DNA of 64,000 nt from JBFHQE01 sp041592335. GTDB lineage: Bacteria > Pseudomonadota > Gammaproteobacteria > Thiohalobacterales > Thiohalobacteraceae. Shown here piece after piece: positions 48,296 through 57,064 of the stretch. The notes below the pieces were generated by a model. That model searched no databases. It saw only the letters and a list, made by a program, of their open reading frames with translations, and was not told the DNA's origin. Made by a program: the position numbers and the translations under genes. Every line of letters starts with the position of its first letter. Positions within the stretch are counted from its first letter, which is position 1. The DNA is taken from NCBI GenBank assembly GCA_041592335.1, contig JBFHQE010000010.1, forward strand, positions 47,669-111,668. The letters are read 5' to 3'.

Positions 48296-49447
48296 TTAAA
48301 GTTTCATCCCTTCAAAAAACTTCTTCACGCCATCCAGCCAACCCTGCGACTGGGGATTGTGGTGACCGCCGCCTTTTTCATGCAGCGTCTTTTCAAATTC
48401 ACGCAACAATTCCTGCTGTCGCGCGCTCAGGTTCACCGGCGTTTCCACCATCACGCGACACATGAGATCGCCCACTGGACCGCCGCGCACCGGCTTCACA
48501 CCCTTGCCGCGCAGGCGGAACAGCTTGCCGGACTGCGTTTCCGCTGGAATTTTCAACACCACCTTGCCATCCAGCGTCGGCACTTCCAGTTCACCGCCCA
48601 GCGCCGCTGTCACAAACGGAATCGGTACCTCGGCATAGAGATTGGCATCGTCGCGCTTGAAAATGGAATGCTCTTTAACGCGAATCTGCACATACAGATC
48701 ACCCGCCGGACCGCCGTTCTCACCCGCTTCACCTTCGCCCGCGAGGCGAATACGGTCACCGGTATCCACGCCCGCCGGGACTTTTACAGATAAAGTCTTG
48801 GTTTCCTGTACCCGGCCCTGGCCATGACAGGTGCCGCAGGGATCCGAGATCACATGGCCCTGGCCATGGCAGCGTGGACAGGTCTGCTGTACGGAGAAGA
48901 AGCCCTGCTGCATTCGCACCTGGCCGACACCGCCGCAGGTCTGACAGGGTTCTGGCTTGCTGCCGGCCTTGGCGCCACTGCCACCGCAGGTGGAGCACTT
49001 GACCATGGTCGGCACCTTGATCTTGACCGTGGTACCGGCAACGGCTTCTTCGAGATTTAGCTCGAGGTTGTAACGCAGGTCCGCACCACGATAGACGCGC
49101 GGACCGCCCCCGCCACCACCGCGGCCACCACCAAAAATGTCGCCAAAGACATCGCCGAAGATGTCACTGAAGCTGGCACCACCCGCGCCGCCGCCAAAGC
49201 CGGCGCCACCGCCCATGGAAGGATCGACACCGGCATGACCGAACTGGTCGTAAGCCGCGCGCTTCTGCTCATCGCTGAGCACCTCGTAGGCTTCCTTCAC
49301 TTCCTTGAATTTGTTTTCGGCCTCTTTGTCATCCGGATTACGATCCGGATGGTATTTCTGGGCCATGCGCCGGTAGGCTTTCTTCAGATCCGCCTGACTG
49401 ACGTTTTTCTGTACACCCAGAACTTCGTAGTAATCGCGTTTTGACAT
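48296..49447 (-). CDS. dnaJ: chaperone DnaJ
   Basis: 383 residues. J domain with HPD in KYHPDRNP, a Gly/Phe-rich linker (75-120), four zinc repeats (CSTCGGSG, CQTCGGVG, CPRCHGQG, CGTCHGQG) and the C-terminal substrate domain. Stimulates DnaK ATPase. 89 nt after dnaK with a hairpin in the gap. Confidence 0.98.
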   Translation of the reverse strand: MSKRDYYEVLGVQKNVSQADLKKAYRRMAQKYHPDRNPDDKEAENKFKEVKEAYEVLSDEQKRAAYDQFGHAGVDPSMGGGAGFGGGAGGASFSDIFGDVFGDIFGGGRGGGGGGPRVYRGADLRYNLELNLEEAVAGTTVKIKVPTMVKCSTCGGSGAKAGSKPEPCQTCGGVGQVRMQQGFFSVQQTCPRCHGQGHVISDPCGTCHGQGRVQETKTLSVKVPAGVDTGDRIRLAGEGEAGENGGPAGDLYVQIRVKEHSIFKRDDANLYAEVPIPFVTAALGGELEVPTLDGKVVLKIPAETQSGKLFRLRGKGVKPVRGGPVGDLMCRVMVETPVNLSARQQELLREFEKTLHEKGGGHHNPQSQGWLDGVKKFFEGMKL

Positions 49448-49474
49448 AGTTTATTCAGTTGCCTGATACGAGAG

Positions 49475-49501
49475 CGGTCGCTGAGTGTACCCCAGCGACC
49501 G
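49475..49501 (-). other. hairpin in dnaK-dnaJ gap
   Basis: 8-bp arms CGGTCGCT / AGCGACCG around an 11-nt loop. It lacks a T tract, so a transcript processing or stabilising hairpin is likelier than a terminator, allowing lower dnaJ output than dnaK. Confidence 0.5.
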
Positions 49502-49536
49502 CCCGATCAACAGTTACGTTGGTTAATGGAAGTCGC

Positions 49537-51474
49537 TTACTTGTCTTCCTTCACTTCCTCAAACTCGGCATCAACCACATCGTCACCAGACTGGGAAGAA
49601 CCGCTATCCGAACCAGCCGCTTCTTCAGTCGCACCAGCGGCACCTTCTTTCTGTGCCTGCTGTTCATACACACGCTGCGCCAGCTTGCCGGACACTTCAG
49701 CCAGCTTCTGCGTCTTGGCTTCGATTTCTTCCTTGTCATCCGATTTCAGAACGTCTTCCACTTCCTTGATAGCCGCTTCGATCTCCGTCTTTTCATCGTC
49801 GGTCACCTTGTCGCCCAGATCCTTGAGTGACTTGCGGGTTGCATGAACCATGTTATCCGCCTGGTTGCGTGCATCGGCCAGTTCGTGGAACTTGCGGTCT
49901 TCATCCGCATGCGCCTCGGCATCCTTCACCATGCGATCCACTTCATCATCCGACAGACCACTGGATGCCTTGATGACGATGTTCTGTTCCTTGCCAGTGC
50001 CCTTGTCTTTCGCGGACACATTCAGGATACCGTTGGCATCGATATCGAAGGTGACTTCGATCTGCGGCACGCCACGTGGCGCCGGTGGAATATCCGCCAG
50101 ATCGAAACGACCCAGCGACTTGTTGGCGGACGCCTGGTCACGCTCACCCTGCAATACATGCACGGTTACCGCACTCTGGTTGTCATCGGCAGTCGAGAAC
50201 ACCTGTGACGCCTTGGTAGGAATCGTGGTGTTCTTGTCGATCAGCTTGGTCATGACGCCACCCAGGGTTTCGATACCCAGTGACAGCGGAGTTACGTCAA
50301 GCAGCAGCACATCTTTCACTTCACCGCCCAGTACACCACCCTGAATCGCGGCACCGATTGCCACTGCCTCATCCGGGTTCACATCGCGACGCGGTTCCTT
50401 GCCGAAGAATGCCTGCACTTCCGCCTGCACCTTGGGCATACGGCTCATACCGCCGACCAGAATGACATCGTCGATTTCGCTGGCGGACACGCCAGCGTCT
50501 TTCATTGCGACCTTGCAAGGCTCAATGGTGCGCTGAATCAGCTCTTCCACCAGTGATTCCAGCTTGGCGCGAGTCATCTTGATGTTCAGGTGCTTCGGAC
50601 CGGAAGCGTCGGCCGTAATGTACGGCAGATTCACATCGGTCTGAGAGCTGGAGGACAGCTCGATCTTGGCCTTTTCCGCCGCTTCCTTCAGGCGCTGCAT
50701 CGCCAGCGGATCACCGCGCAGGTCGATACCCTGGTCTTTCTTGAACTGATCGGCCAGGTAATCGATGACGCGCATGTCGAAGTCTTCACCACCCAGGAAG
50801 GTATCACCGTTGGTCGACAGCACTTCGAACTGGTGTTCGCCATCCACGTCCGCGATTTCAATGATGGAAATATCGAAAGTACCGCCACCCAGATCGTAGA
50901 CGGCGATCTTGCGGTCACCCGCCTTCTTGTCCATACCGAACGCAAGCGCGGCCGCGGTTGGCTCGTTAATAATGCGCTTGACGTCCAGACCCGCGATCTT
51001 GCCCGCGTCCTTGGTTGCTTGGCGCTGCGAATCGTTAAAGTAAGCCGGTACCGTAATAACCGCTTCGGTCACCGGCTCACCCAGATAATCTTCCGCCGTC
51101 TTCTTCATCTTCTGCAGCACACGCGCAGAGATTTCCGGCGCGGCCATTTTCTTGCCCTTGGCTTCCACCCAGGCATCGCCGTTGTCGGCCTTCACGATCT
51201 TGTAAGGCACCAGCTTGATGTCTTTCTGTACTTCGGCGTCCTGGAAACGACGGCCGATGAGACGCTTGACCGCGAACAGGGTGTTAGCCGGATTGGTGAC
51301 CGCCTGGCGCTTGGCCGCCTGGCCTACCAGCACTTCGTCATCGTCGGCAAAGGCGACGATCGATGGCGTGGTGCGGTCGCCTTCGCTGTTCTCGATCACA
51401 CGCGGTGTACCCCCCTCCATGACGGCAACGCAGGAGTTGGTCGTACCCAAATCAATGCCGATGATCTTTCCCAT
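49537..51474 (-). CDS. dnaK: chaperone DnaK (Hsp70)
   Basis: 645 residues from the ATG at 51474 (MGKIIGIDLGTTNSC), preceded by GAGAG; five upstream codons are not family sequence. ATPase domain (1-385), substrate-binding domain and helical lid, ending in an acidic tail with EEVKEDK. Works with DnaJ and GrpE. A heat-shock-like promoter overlaps the end of grpE. Confidence 0.98.
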   Translation of the reverse strand: MGKIIGIDLGTTNSCVAVMEGGTPRVIENSEGDRTTPSIVAFADDDEVLVGQAAKRQAVTNPANTLFAVKRLIGRRFQDAEVQKDIKLVPYKIVKADNGDAWVEAKGKKMAAPEISARVLQKMKKTAEDYLGEPVTEAVITVPAYFNDSQRQATKDAGKIAGLDVKRIINEPTAAALAFGMDKKAGDRKIAVYDLGGGTFDISIIEIADVDGEHQFEVLSTNGDTFLGGEDFDMRVIDYLADQFKKDQGIDLRGDPLAMQRLKEAAEKAKIELSSSSQTDVNLPYITADASGPKHLNIKMTRAKLESLVEELIQRTIEPCKVAMKDAGVSASEIDDVILVGGMSRMPKVQAEVQAFFGKEPRRDVNPDEAVAIGAAIQGGVLGGEVKDVLLLDVTPLSLGIETLGGVMTKLIDKNTTIPTKASQVFSTADDNQSAVTVHVLQGERDQASANKSLGRFDLADIPPAPRGVPQIEVTFDIDANGILNVSAKDKGTGKEQNIVIKASSGLSDDEVDRMVKDAEAHADEDRKFHELADARNQADNMVHATRKSLKDLGDKVTDDEKTEIEAAIKEVEDVLKSDDKEEIEAKTQKLAEVSGKLAQRVYEQQAQKEGAAGATEEAAGSDSGSSQSGDDVVDAEFEEVKEDK

Positions 51475-51524
51475 GATGTTTCTCTCCAAAAATTCTCAGG
51501 TTCAAAATGACTTAGCTGCCTCAC

Positions 51525-51553
51525 TAAATGTAGGCGATTCATCCAGTTTCAAG
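51525..51553 (-). promoter_or_regulatory. candidate RpoH promoter for dnaK
   Basis: CTTGAA (51553-51548) and CTACATTTA (51533-51525) separated by 14 nt resemble the sigma-32 consensus CTTGAA-N11-16-CCCCATnTA. The -35 includes the grpE stop codon. Match by eye only. Confidence 0.5.
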
Positions 51554-52118
51554 GGGCCTTGGCCACCATCACCATCGCCGGCCGGATCAGGCGATCGTTC
51601 AGCAGATAACCCTTCTGCACCACCGCAACGACGGTATTGGGCTCAACGTCTTCGCGCGGCTGCATGGACATGGCCTGGTGGAACTCGGGATTGAACTTCT
51701 CGCCCTGCGGATTCACTTCCACCACGCTGAATTTACCCAGCGTGTCGCCCAGCATTTTCAGGGTCAGCTCGGAGCCCTCCATCAGCTTGGCCGGGTCGAT
51801 CGAGCCACCTTCGGCGGCGGCTGCAATGCCCATTTCCAGGCTGTCCTTCACTGGCAGCAGCTCGGAAATGATTTTTTCCAGACCGAATTTATGCGCGTTG
51901 GCCACGTCGCGTTCGGCCCGCTTGCGCAGGTTGTCCAGCTCGGCCTGCAGCCGGAGACACTGATTCCAGTGCTCGTCCGCCTTGGTGCGGGCGTCTTCCA
52001 GCAGACCTTCCAGGTGCTCACCCGGCATTTCTTCCACAACGTTTTCAGTCGTGATTTCTGACTCCGGGTTCTCCGACGGCTGCGCCTGCGCCTCTGCAAC
52101 CTTTTCGTTATCAGACAT
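51549..52118 (-). CDS. grpE: nucleotide exchange factor GrpE
   Basis: 189 residues. An acidic N-terminus and long coiled coil (to about residue 95) lead to the C-terminal beta domain with the signature NPQGEKFNPEFHQAMSM. Releases ADP from DnaK. Separated from hrcA by 184 nt containing an 87-bp repeat. Confidence 0.97.
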   Translation of the reverse strand: MSDNEKVAEAQAQPSENPESEITTENVVEEMPGEHLEGLLEDARTKADEHWNQCLRLQAELDNLRKRAERDVANAHKFGLEKIISELLPVKDSLEMGIAAAAEGGSIDPAKLMEGSELTLKMLGDTLGKFSVVEVNPQGEKFNPEFHQAMSMQPREDVEPNTVVAVVQKGYLLNDRLIRPAMVMVAKAP

Positions 52119-52177
52119 AAATCCCTCAAATACAATTAGTTACAAGATATTTAAGATAAATAACATTAATGGTTTCT

Positions 52178-52264
52178 CGTCATTGCGAGGAGCGCAAGCG
52201 ACGTGGCAATCCCCCAAAGACTCCTGCACCTTCAGGAGATTGCCACGCTACGCTCGCAATGACG
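52178..52264. repeat. 87-bp dispersed palindromic repeat between hrcA and grpE
   Basis: Terminal inverted repeats CGTCATTGCGAG / CTCGCAATGACG with an inner pair GTGGCAATC / GATTGCCAC. This sequence type is scattered in many proteobacterial genomes, possibly a MITE-like element. In the transcript it would form a long hairpin between hrcA and grpE. Confidence 0.8.
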
Positions 52265-52302
52265 CGGCTCGCACCAACCAAAACCGCAGTGGGATATGGG
52301 GA

Positions 52303-53361
52303 TCAGTTTTTGGGATTCAAGGCCGCGCCGAGAATTCGCGCGGTGGCATCGACGATGGGAATCACGCGGTCGTAGGCCATGCGCGTCGGACCGATCACGC
52401 CCAGCACGCCGATCGCGTCGCCGTCGACACTGTAGGGAGCCGCGACCACGCTGCAATTATCCAGTGCCTGGTAACCGGATTCCTCGCCGATAAAAATCTG
52501 CACGCCCTGGGCGCACATCGATTGATCCAGCAGATGCAGGATGTCGCGTTTCTGGTTAAAGGTTTCGAACAAGCTGCGCAGGCGCTCCACATCACACAGT
52601 TCACGGAACTGCATCAGGTTGGTCTCGCCCACCAGCACCATGTCTTCCCTGGCCTGACTGTCATCATCCGTATTGAATATTTGACCGGCCATGCTGACGG
52701 CATCCGACATCATGCTGTTCATGTCCTCGCGGGCGCGCTGCATTTCCTCGATCAGTTCGCGCCGCACCTGGTCGATGTTCTTACCGGCCAGCAGGCTGGT
52801 GAGGAAATTTGAAGCCTGTTGCAGTTCGGCGGCGCTGTAATCCCGCTCGGTATGAATAATCCGGTTTTGCACATCCTGTTCATTGATCACCAGGATGACC
52901 AGCACGCGATTGGTCGACAGCGACAGAAATTCTATATGCCGTAACGCCTTCTGCTCGCGGCGCGGCAACGTCACCACGCCCGCCATTCGCGTCAGACCCG
53001 ACAGCAGCGAGGAAGCGCTGGCTACCAGTTCCTGGGGATTCGCATCCAGACGCAGTTTTTTGCGCAGGCTATCGATCTGTGGCGACATCAGCGGCTGAAC
53101 CTGCAACAGACTGTCTATAAAGAAACGGTAGCCCTGCACCGTCGGCACCCGCCCGGCCGAAGTATGCGGCGAGGCGACAAAACCCAGTTCCTCGAGATCC
53201 GACATGACATTGCGAATCGTCGCCGGGCTGAGCTTCAAACCGGAATCCCGCGCCAGCACCCTCGAGCCGACCGGTTCCCCGTCGCGCACATAACGATCAA
53301 TCAGCACCCGCAGCAATTGCTGAGCGCGTTCATTGAGCATTTTGTCCATCGGATGATTCAT
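52303..53361 (-). CDS. hrcA: heat-inducible transcription repressor HrcA
   Basis: 352 residues from the ATG at 53361, behind AGGTG; ATGs at 53349 and 53340 (MLNERAQ) are also possible. N-terminal winged helix (SRVLARDSGLKLSPATIRNVM) and a GAF-like core. Binds CIRCE operators, and a CIRCE-like element lies just upstream of this gene, implying autoregulation of hrcA-grpE-dnaK-dnaJ. Confidence 0.96.
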   Translation of the reverse strand: MNHPMDKMLNERAQQLLRVLIDRYVRDGEPVGSRVLARDSGLKLSPATIRNVMSDLEELGFVASPHTSAGRVPTVQGYRFFIDSLLQVQPLMSPQIDSLRKKLRLDANPQELVASASSLLSGLTRMAGVVTLPRREQKALRHIEFLSLSTNRVLVILVINEQDVQNRIIHTERDYSAAELQQASNFLTSLLAGKNIDQVRRELIEEMQRAREDMNSMMSDAVSMAGQIFNTDDDSQAREDMVLVGETNLMQFRELCDVERLRSLFETFNQKRDILHLLDQSMCAQGVQIFIGEESGYQALDNCSVVAAPYSVDGDAIGVLGVIGPTRMAYDRVIPIVDATARILGAALNPKN

Positions 53362-53384
53362 AACACCTGCACCGGTTCCGCCTG

Positions 53385-53411
53385 CTGGCACTCCCTGGAT
53401 TAGAGTGCCAA
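53385..53411 (-). promoter_or_regulatory. CIRCE-like HrcA operator
   Basis: Minus-strand TTGGCACTC-N9-GAGTGCCAG has the 9-nt spacer and arms of CIRCE (TTAGCACTC-N9-GAGTGCTAA). The third base of the left arm is G instead of A, and the last three bases of the right arm read CAG instead of TAA. It is 24 nt upstream of hrcA and directly downstream of a candidate promoter. Confidence 0.8.
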
Positions 53412-53416
53412 TCGAA

Positions 53417-53445
53417 AGGCTACCGTTGCCTTCCGGGAGGGTCAA
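53417..53445 (-). promoter_or_regulatory. candidate sigma-70 promoter of hrcA
   Basis: TTGACC (5 of 6) and TAGCCT (3 of 6) with a 17-nt spacer; the predicted start falls at the edge of the CIRCE-like operator, so bound HrcA would block initiation. Confidence 0.5.
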
Positions 53446-53557
53446 GCCCCCTGAAACCCTGGAAAAAAATATTGCAATCTTAATCACTTCCAGCTTTAAG
53501 CTCATTGCCGCCGGAAGATTAATCATGCTACTTTCTGGCGAGATTACGGGAGCGGAC

Positions 53558-54436
53558 ATGGCGCGGACATTTCATAAAATCGGCATCATCAGTAAATACG
53601 GCGACCCCGGCGTGGAGCCGGCGCTGAACAACCTGATTGAGTTTCTCAAGACCCAACAACGGGAGGCCCTGCTGGACTCCAGTGCCGCCGAGCGCCTGCC
53701 GAACTCTCAGCTCCCCATCCTCGACCGTGGAGAACTCGCCAGCGAGAGCGATCTGGTCATTGTGGTGGGCGGCGACGGCACCATACTCAACGCCGCGCGC
53801 AGCCTGTGCGATGCGGATGTTCCCCTGGTCGGTATCAACCTCGGACGCCTGGGCTTCCTGGCGGACGTTTCGCCCGAAGACCTGACCGAGGACCTGGGTG
53901 AAATCCTGAACGGCAATTACCGCGCCGAGGAACGCACCCTGCTACATGCCAGTGTGCTGCGCAACGGCCAGAGCGTGAGTGAGGCCGATGCCCTGAATGA
54001 CGTGGTCGTACACAAGTGGGACATCGCCCGCATGATCGAGCTGGAGGTGCGTATCGACGGTCGGCTTCTGAATTCGCAACGCTCGGATGGGCTGATCGTA
54101 TCGACCCCTACGGGTTCGACCGCCTATGCGCTGTCCGGTGGCGGACCGATGCTGCACCCGACGCTGCAGGCCATCGAACTGGTTCCCATCTGTCCACATA
54201 GCCTGAACAATCGCCCGATCGTCATCAGCGATAAATCCGATATCGAGATCAAGCTGTGCAATGGCGCCTATACGCAGGCACAAATTACCTGCGACGGACA
54301 GGTGAATTTCGGTTTAATGCCGGGTGATATTATCCGCATCAGTACCAAGGCGAAGCGCTTGCAATTTATTCATCCGAGCGACCATGATTACTTCGCAATT
54401 CTTCGGGCCAAGTTTAACTGGGGTGTGCATTCCTGA
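53558..54436 (+). CDS. nadK: NAD kinase
   Basis: 292 residues from the ATG at 53558 (MARTFHKIGII), with GGGAG 6 nt before it; the longer upstream frame covers the hrcA promoter and is rejected. Motifs VVGGDGTIL, NLGRLGFLAD and TPTGSTAYALSGGG are intact. Makes NADP. Divergent from hrcA and directly abutting recN. Confidence 0.96.
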   Translation: MARTFHKIGIISKYGDPGVEPALNNLIEFLKTQQREALLDSSAAERLPNSQLPILDRGELASESDLVIVVGGDGTILNAARSLCDADVPLVGINLGRLGFLADVSPEDLTEDLGEILNGNYRAEERTLLHASVLRNGQSVSEADALNDVVVHKWDIARMIELEVRIDGRLLNSQRSDGLIVSTPTGSTAYALSGGGPMLHPTLQAIELVPICPHSLNNRPIVISDKSDIEIKLCNGAYTQAQITCDGQVNFGLMPGDIIRISTKAKRLQFIHPSDHDYFAILRAKFNWGVHS

Positions 54437-56134
54437 ATGCTCAGTTATATACATCTAAATAACTTTGTTATCGTGGCCGAACTGGAACTCGAGTTCCAGA
54501 ACGGCATGACCGCGCTCACCGGCGAAACCGGTGCCGGCAAGTCCATCCTGATCGATGCACTGGGGCTGGCACTCGGCGATCGCGCGGATCAGGACGTCAT
54601 TCGTCACGGCGCCGAACAAACCGAAATCACCGTGGGATTCAATCTTGACCATCAGCCAGCGATCCATGAGTGGCTGGTTCAACAGGACCTGGCCGAGGAT
54701 CAGGAATGCCTGGTGCGGCGTATTATCAGCCGCGAAGGCCGTTCCCGCGCCTACATCAACGGTCGACCCACTACCCTGCAACAACTCAAGGCACTCGGCG
54801 AACAACTGGTCGATATCCATGGCCAGCATGAGCACCAGTCGCTGATGCAGCGCGACCAGCAACGTCGCATTCTGGATGAATACGCCAGTATTGAATCAGA
54901 CGTGGCTGCGCTCGAAACCCAGTACGAAAACTGGCGCGAACAACAACAGCAGTACGATACGCTACGCCAGGCCAGCCGGGAGCGCAGTGACCGTATCGAT
55001 CTGCTGCGTTTTCATGCACAGGAACTGGAAGCGCTGCAACTTGAGCCGGATGAACTTGAAACGCTGGATGAGGACTACAATCGCCTGGCCAATGCCGGCG
55101 ATCTGATCAGCCAGTGCCAGGCCGCCTGCGAAGTACTGTATGACGCGGACCAGTCCGCCCACTACCTGATTAGCCAGCAATTGCATCAATTGCAGGAACT
55201 CATCAAGACCGACTCCTCGCTAACCGATATCTGCGACCTGCTGGATTCGGCACGCATCCAGTTACAGGAAGCGACCGATGAACTGCGCCGCCGCAGCGAG
55301 GACCTTTATGTTGATCCGCAACGCCTGCAATACCTGGAGCAGCGCATTGCCAGCGTGCAGCAACTGGCGCGCAAACATCGCGTAAAACCGCAGGAACTGC
55401 CCGCGGTACTGGCCCAGGCCCAGCAGGAACTCGATCAGCTGGACAACGCCGACCAGCATCTCGATAAACTGGAAAAAGCCATTGCAAGCAGCGCCGCCAG
55501 TTACCGCGCACAGGCCAACAAGATTCACCTGGCCCGCAGCAAGGCCGCCAAGGCATTAAACAAGGCCATCACCGACGCCATGCAAACGCTTGGCATGACC
55601 GGTGGCAAGTTCGAGGCCCGGGTCACCCCCAGCAAGGACGAAGTCTTTACCCGCCACGGACTGGATCAGGTCGAATTCTGTGTCAGCGCCAACCCCGGCC
55701 AACCACTGGCGCCATTGACGAAAGTCGCCTCCGGCGGCGAACTGTCGCGTATCAGCCTGGCCATCCAGGTCATCACCAGCCAGCTCAACACCTCGCCCAC
55801 CATGATCTTCGATGAAGTCGATACCGGTATCGGCGGCGGCATTGCCGAAGTGGTCGGACAGAAACTGCGCACGCTGGGTGAACATCACCAGGTATTGTGC
55901 GTCACGCACCTGCCCCAGGTCGCCGCGCAGGCGCACCACCACCTGCAGGTCAGCAAGCTGCATGGCGACGAGATTACTTATTCGCAGATTCGCACCCTGA
56001 GCCCGCAGGAACGAGTAGAGGAAATCGCGCGCATGCTGGGTGGCACCGAGATTACCGAGACCACGCTGGCGCACGCCAGGGAGATGGTGGAAGGGCCGAT
56101 GAAGAAATCAGGCAATAAACGCGGCAAAAAGTAG
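54437..56134 (+). CDS. recN: DNA repair protein RecN
   Basis: 565 residues, SMC-like. Walker A GETGAGKSILIDA at the N-terminus, two coiled-coil arms (about 155-370), signature ASGGELSRISLAIQ and Walker B TMIFDEVDTGIGG. Acts in double-strand break repair. Starts on the base after the nadK stop. No clear LexA box in front, but it may be read from the nadK promoter. The TAG stop lies in a REP element. Confidence 0.97.
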   Translation: MLSYIHLNNFVIVAELELEFQNGMTALTGETGAGKSILIDALGLALGDRADQDVIRHGAEQTEITVGFNLDHQPAIHEWLVQQDLAEDQECLVRRIISREGRSRAYINGRPTTLQQLKALGEQLVDIHGQHEHQSLMQRDQQRRILDEYASIESDVAALETQYENWREQQQQYDTLRQASRERSDRIDLLRFHAQELEALQLEPDELETLDEDYNRLANAGDLISQCQAACEVLYDADQSAHYLISQQLHQLQELIKTDSSLTDICDLLDSARIQLQEATDELRRRSEDLYVDPQRLQYLEQRIASVQQLARKHRVKPQELPAVLAQAQQELDQLDNADQHLDKLEKAIASSAASYRAQANKIHLARSKAAKALNKAITDAMQTLGMTGGKFEARVTPSKDEVFTRHGLDQVEFCVSANPGQPLAPLTKVASGGELSRISLAIQVITSQLNTSPTMIFDEVDTGIGGGIAEVVGQKLRTLGEHHQVLCVTHLPQVAAQAHHHLQVSKLHGDEITYSQIRTLSPQERVEEIARMLGGTEITETTLAHAREMVEGPMKKSGNKRGKK

Positions 56135-56180
56135 GAGCGGCCTTGGCCGCGAACAGTTCGCGAGCAAGCTCGCTCCTACA
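56131..56180. repeat. Pseudomonas-type REP element, copy 2
   Basis: 50 bp: GTAGGAGCGGCCTTGGCCGC joined through GAACAGTT to CGCGAGCAAGCTCGCTCCTACA. Its ends supply the TAG stops of both converging genes (recN at 56132-56134; the 124-residue gene at 56178-56176). Same element as at 41919, opposite orientation. Confidence 0.85.
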
Positions 56181-56550
56181 AGGTTAAAGCATCCGCCATA
56201 TCTTTTTCGCTTACCGGCTGAATCAACACGGCATGAATCGGAAACAGGGCCTGTAACTTCTCGACATACTGCGCCTCGCCCTTGTCGACCAGCACGATCA
56301 TCTTCGCGTCGCGCGAATATTTCTGCAGGCTGCGCAAAAAGACATCCAGGTTACTGACATTGGCCCCGGCATAGTTGTTACCGTAGCCATAAAAGAATTC
56401 GCCCACCACCACGTCCGGCACCTGCTTTTTTAACTGCGCCATCGCCTTGCGCGATGACGTCAGTGGCACATGCTCGAAACCCAGGCGTTGATAGAGCGCG
56501 GAAAAATTCGGATGGGTGGGAGATTCAATCAGGGAAAACAGTACGGCCAC
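56176..56550 (-). CDS. unknown 124-residue protein
   Basis: No family recognised. Alternating strand/helix pattern with hydrophobic strands (VVVGEFFYG, KMIVLVD, HAVLIQPVSEKD) suggests a Rossmann-like or receiver-like fold without the acidic phospho-acceptor triad. It lies 2 nt after fur, so it should be co-transcribed. Its stop lies in a REP element. Confidence 0.75.
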   Translation of the reverse strand: MAVLFSLIESPTHPNFSALYQRLGFEHVPLTSSRKAMAQLKKQVPDVVVGEFFYGYGNNYAGANVSNLDVFLRSLQKYSRDAKMIVLVDKGEAQYVEKLQALFPIHAVLIQPVSEKDMADALTL

Positions 56551-56552
56551 GG

Positions 56553-56978
56553 TTACCTGGCGTTTTCACAGTTCTTTTTGTTGCAGTCGCCGTAGAGAAT
56601 CAGCGAATGATCGCGAATAGTGAAGCCGGCCTTTTTAGCGACTTCATCCTGGCATTTCTCGATGGTTTCATTATGAAACTCGAAGACCTTGCCGCACTGG
56701 TTACAGACGATGTGGTCATGGTGCTCACCCTGGCTCAGCTCAAACACCGAATGGCCGCTCTCGAAATGGTGCCGGTGCACCAGGCCCGCGCCCTCAAACT
56801 GGGTCAACACGCGATAGACCGTCGCCAGGCCGATATCTTCGCCCGCCTCCAGCAAGGTCTTGTAGACATCTTCCGCGCTCAGATGACGCTCGGTTTCATT
56901 ACTCTCAAGAATCTCGAGAATCTTCATGCGCGGCAGGGTGACCTTCAGGCCCGCTTTGCGTAAATCCGCTGATTCCAC
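56553..56978 (-). CDS. fur: ferric uptake regulator Fur
   Basis: 141 residues from a GTG at 56978 (reading MESADLRKAGLKVTLPRMKI), with AAGG 7 nt upstream; the extended frame to 57047 would run into the bamE promoter and is unlike other Fur proteins. Winged helix in the first 85 residues, metal motif HHDHIVCNQCGKV and a second cysteine pair DCNKKNC. Divergent from bamE, the standard fur-bamE arrangement. Confidence 0.96.
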   Translation of the reverse strand: MESADLRKAGLKVTLPRMKILEILESNETERHLSAEDVYKTLLEAGEDIGLATVYRVLTQFEGAGLVHRHHFESGHSVFELSQGEHHDHIVCNQCGKVFEFHNETIEKCQDEVAKKAGFTIRDHSLILYGDCNKKNCENAR

Positions 56979-57064
56979 AGTTTCACCTTCATGTTGAGTG
57001 AATTTGGCAGACGCTTGCGCTATCATGCCCGACAGGCAAAACCACAAGCTACTTAGAAATTAAT

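Noticed and set aside
50590..51510. 306-residue plus-strand frame
   Set aside because: Antisense to dnaK; this kind of long opposite frame is a known artefact of dnaK codon usage.
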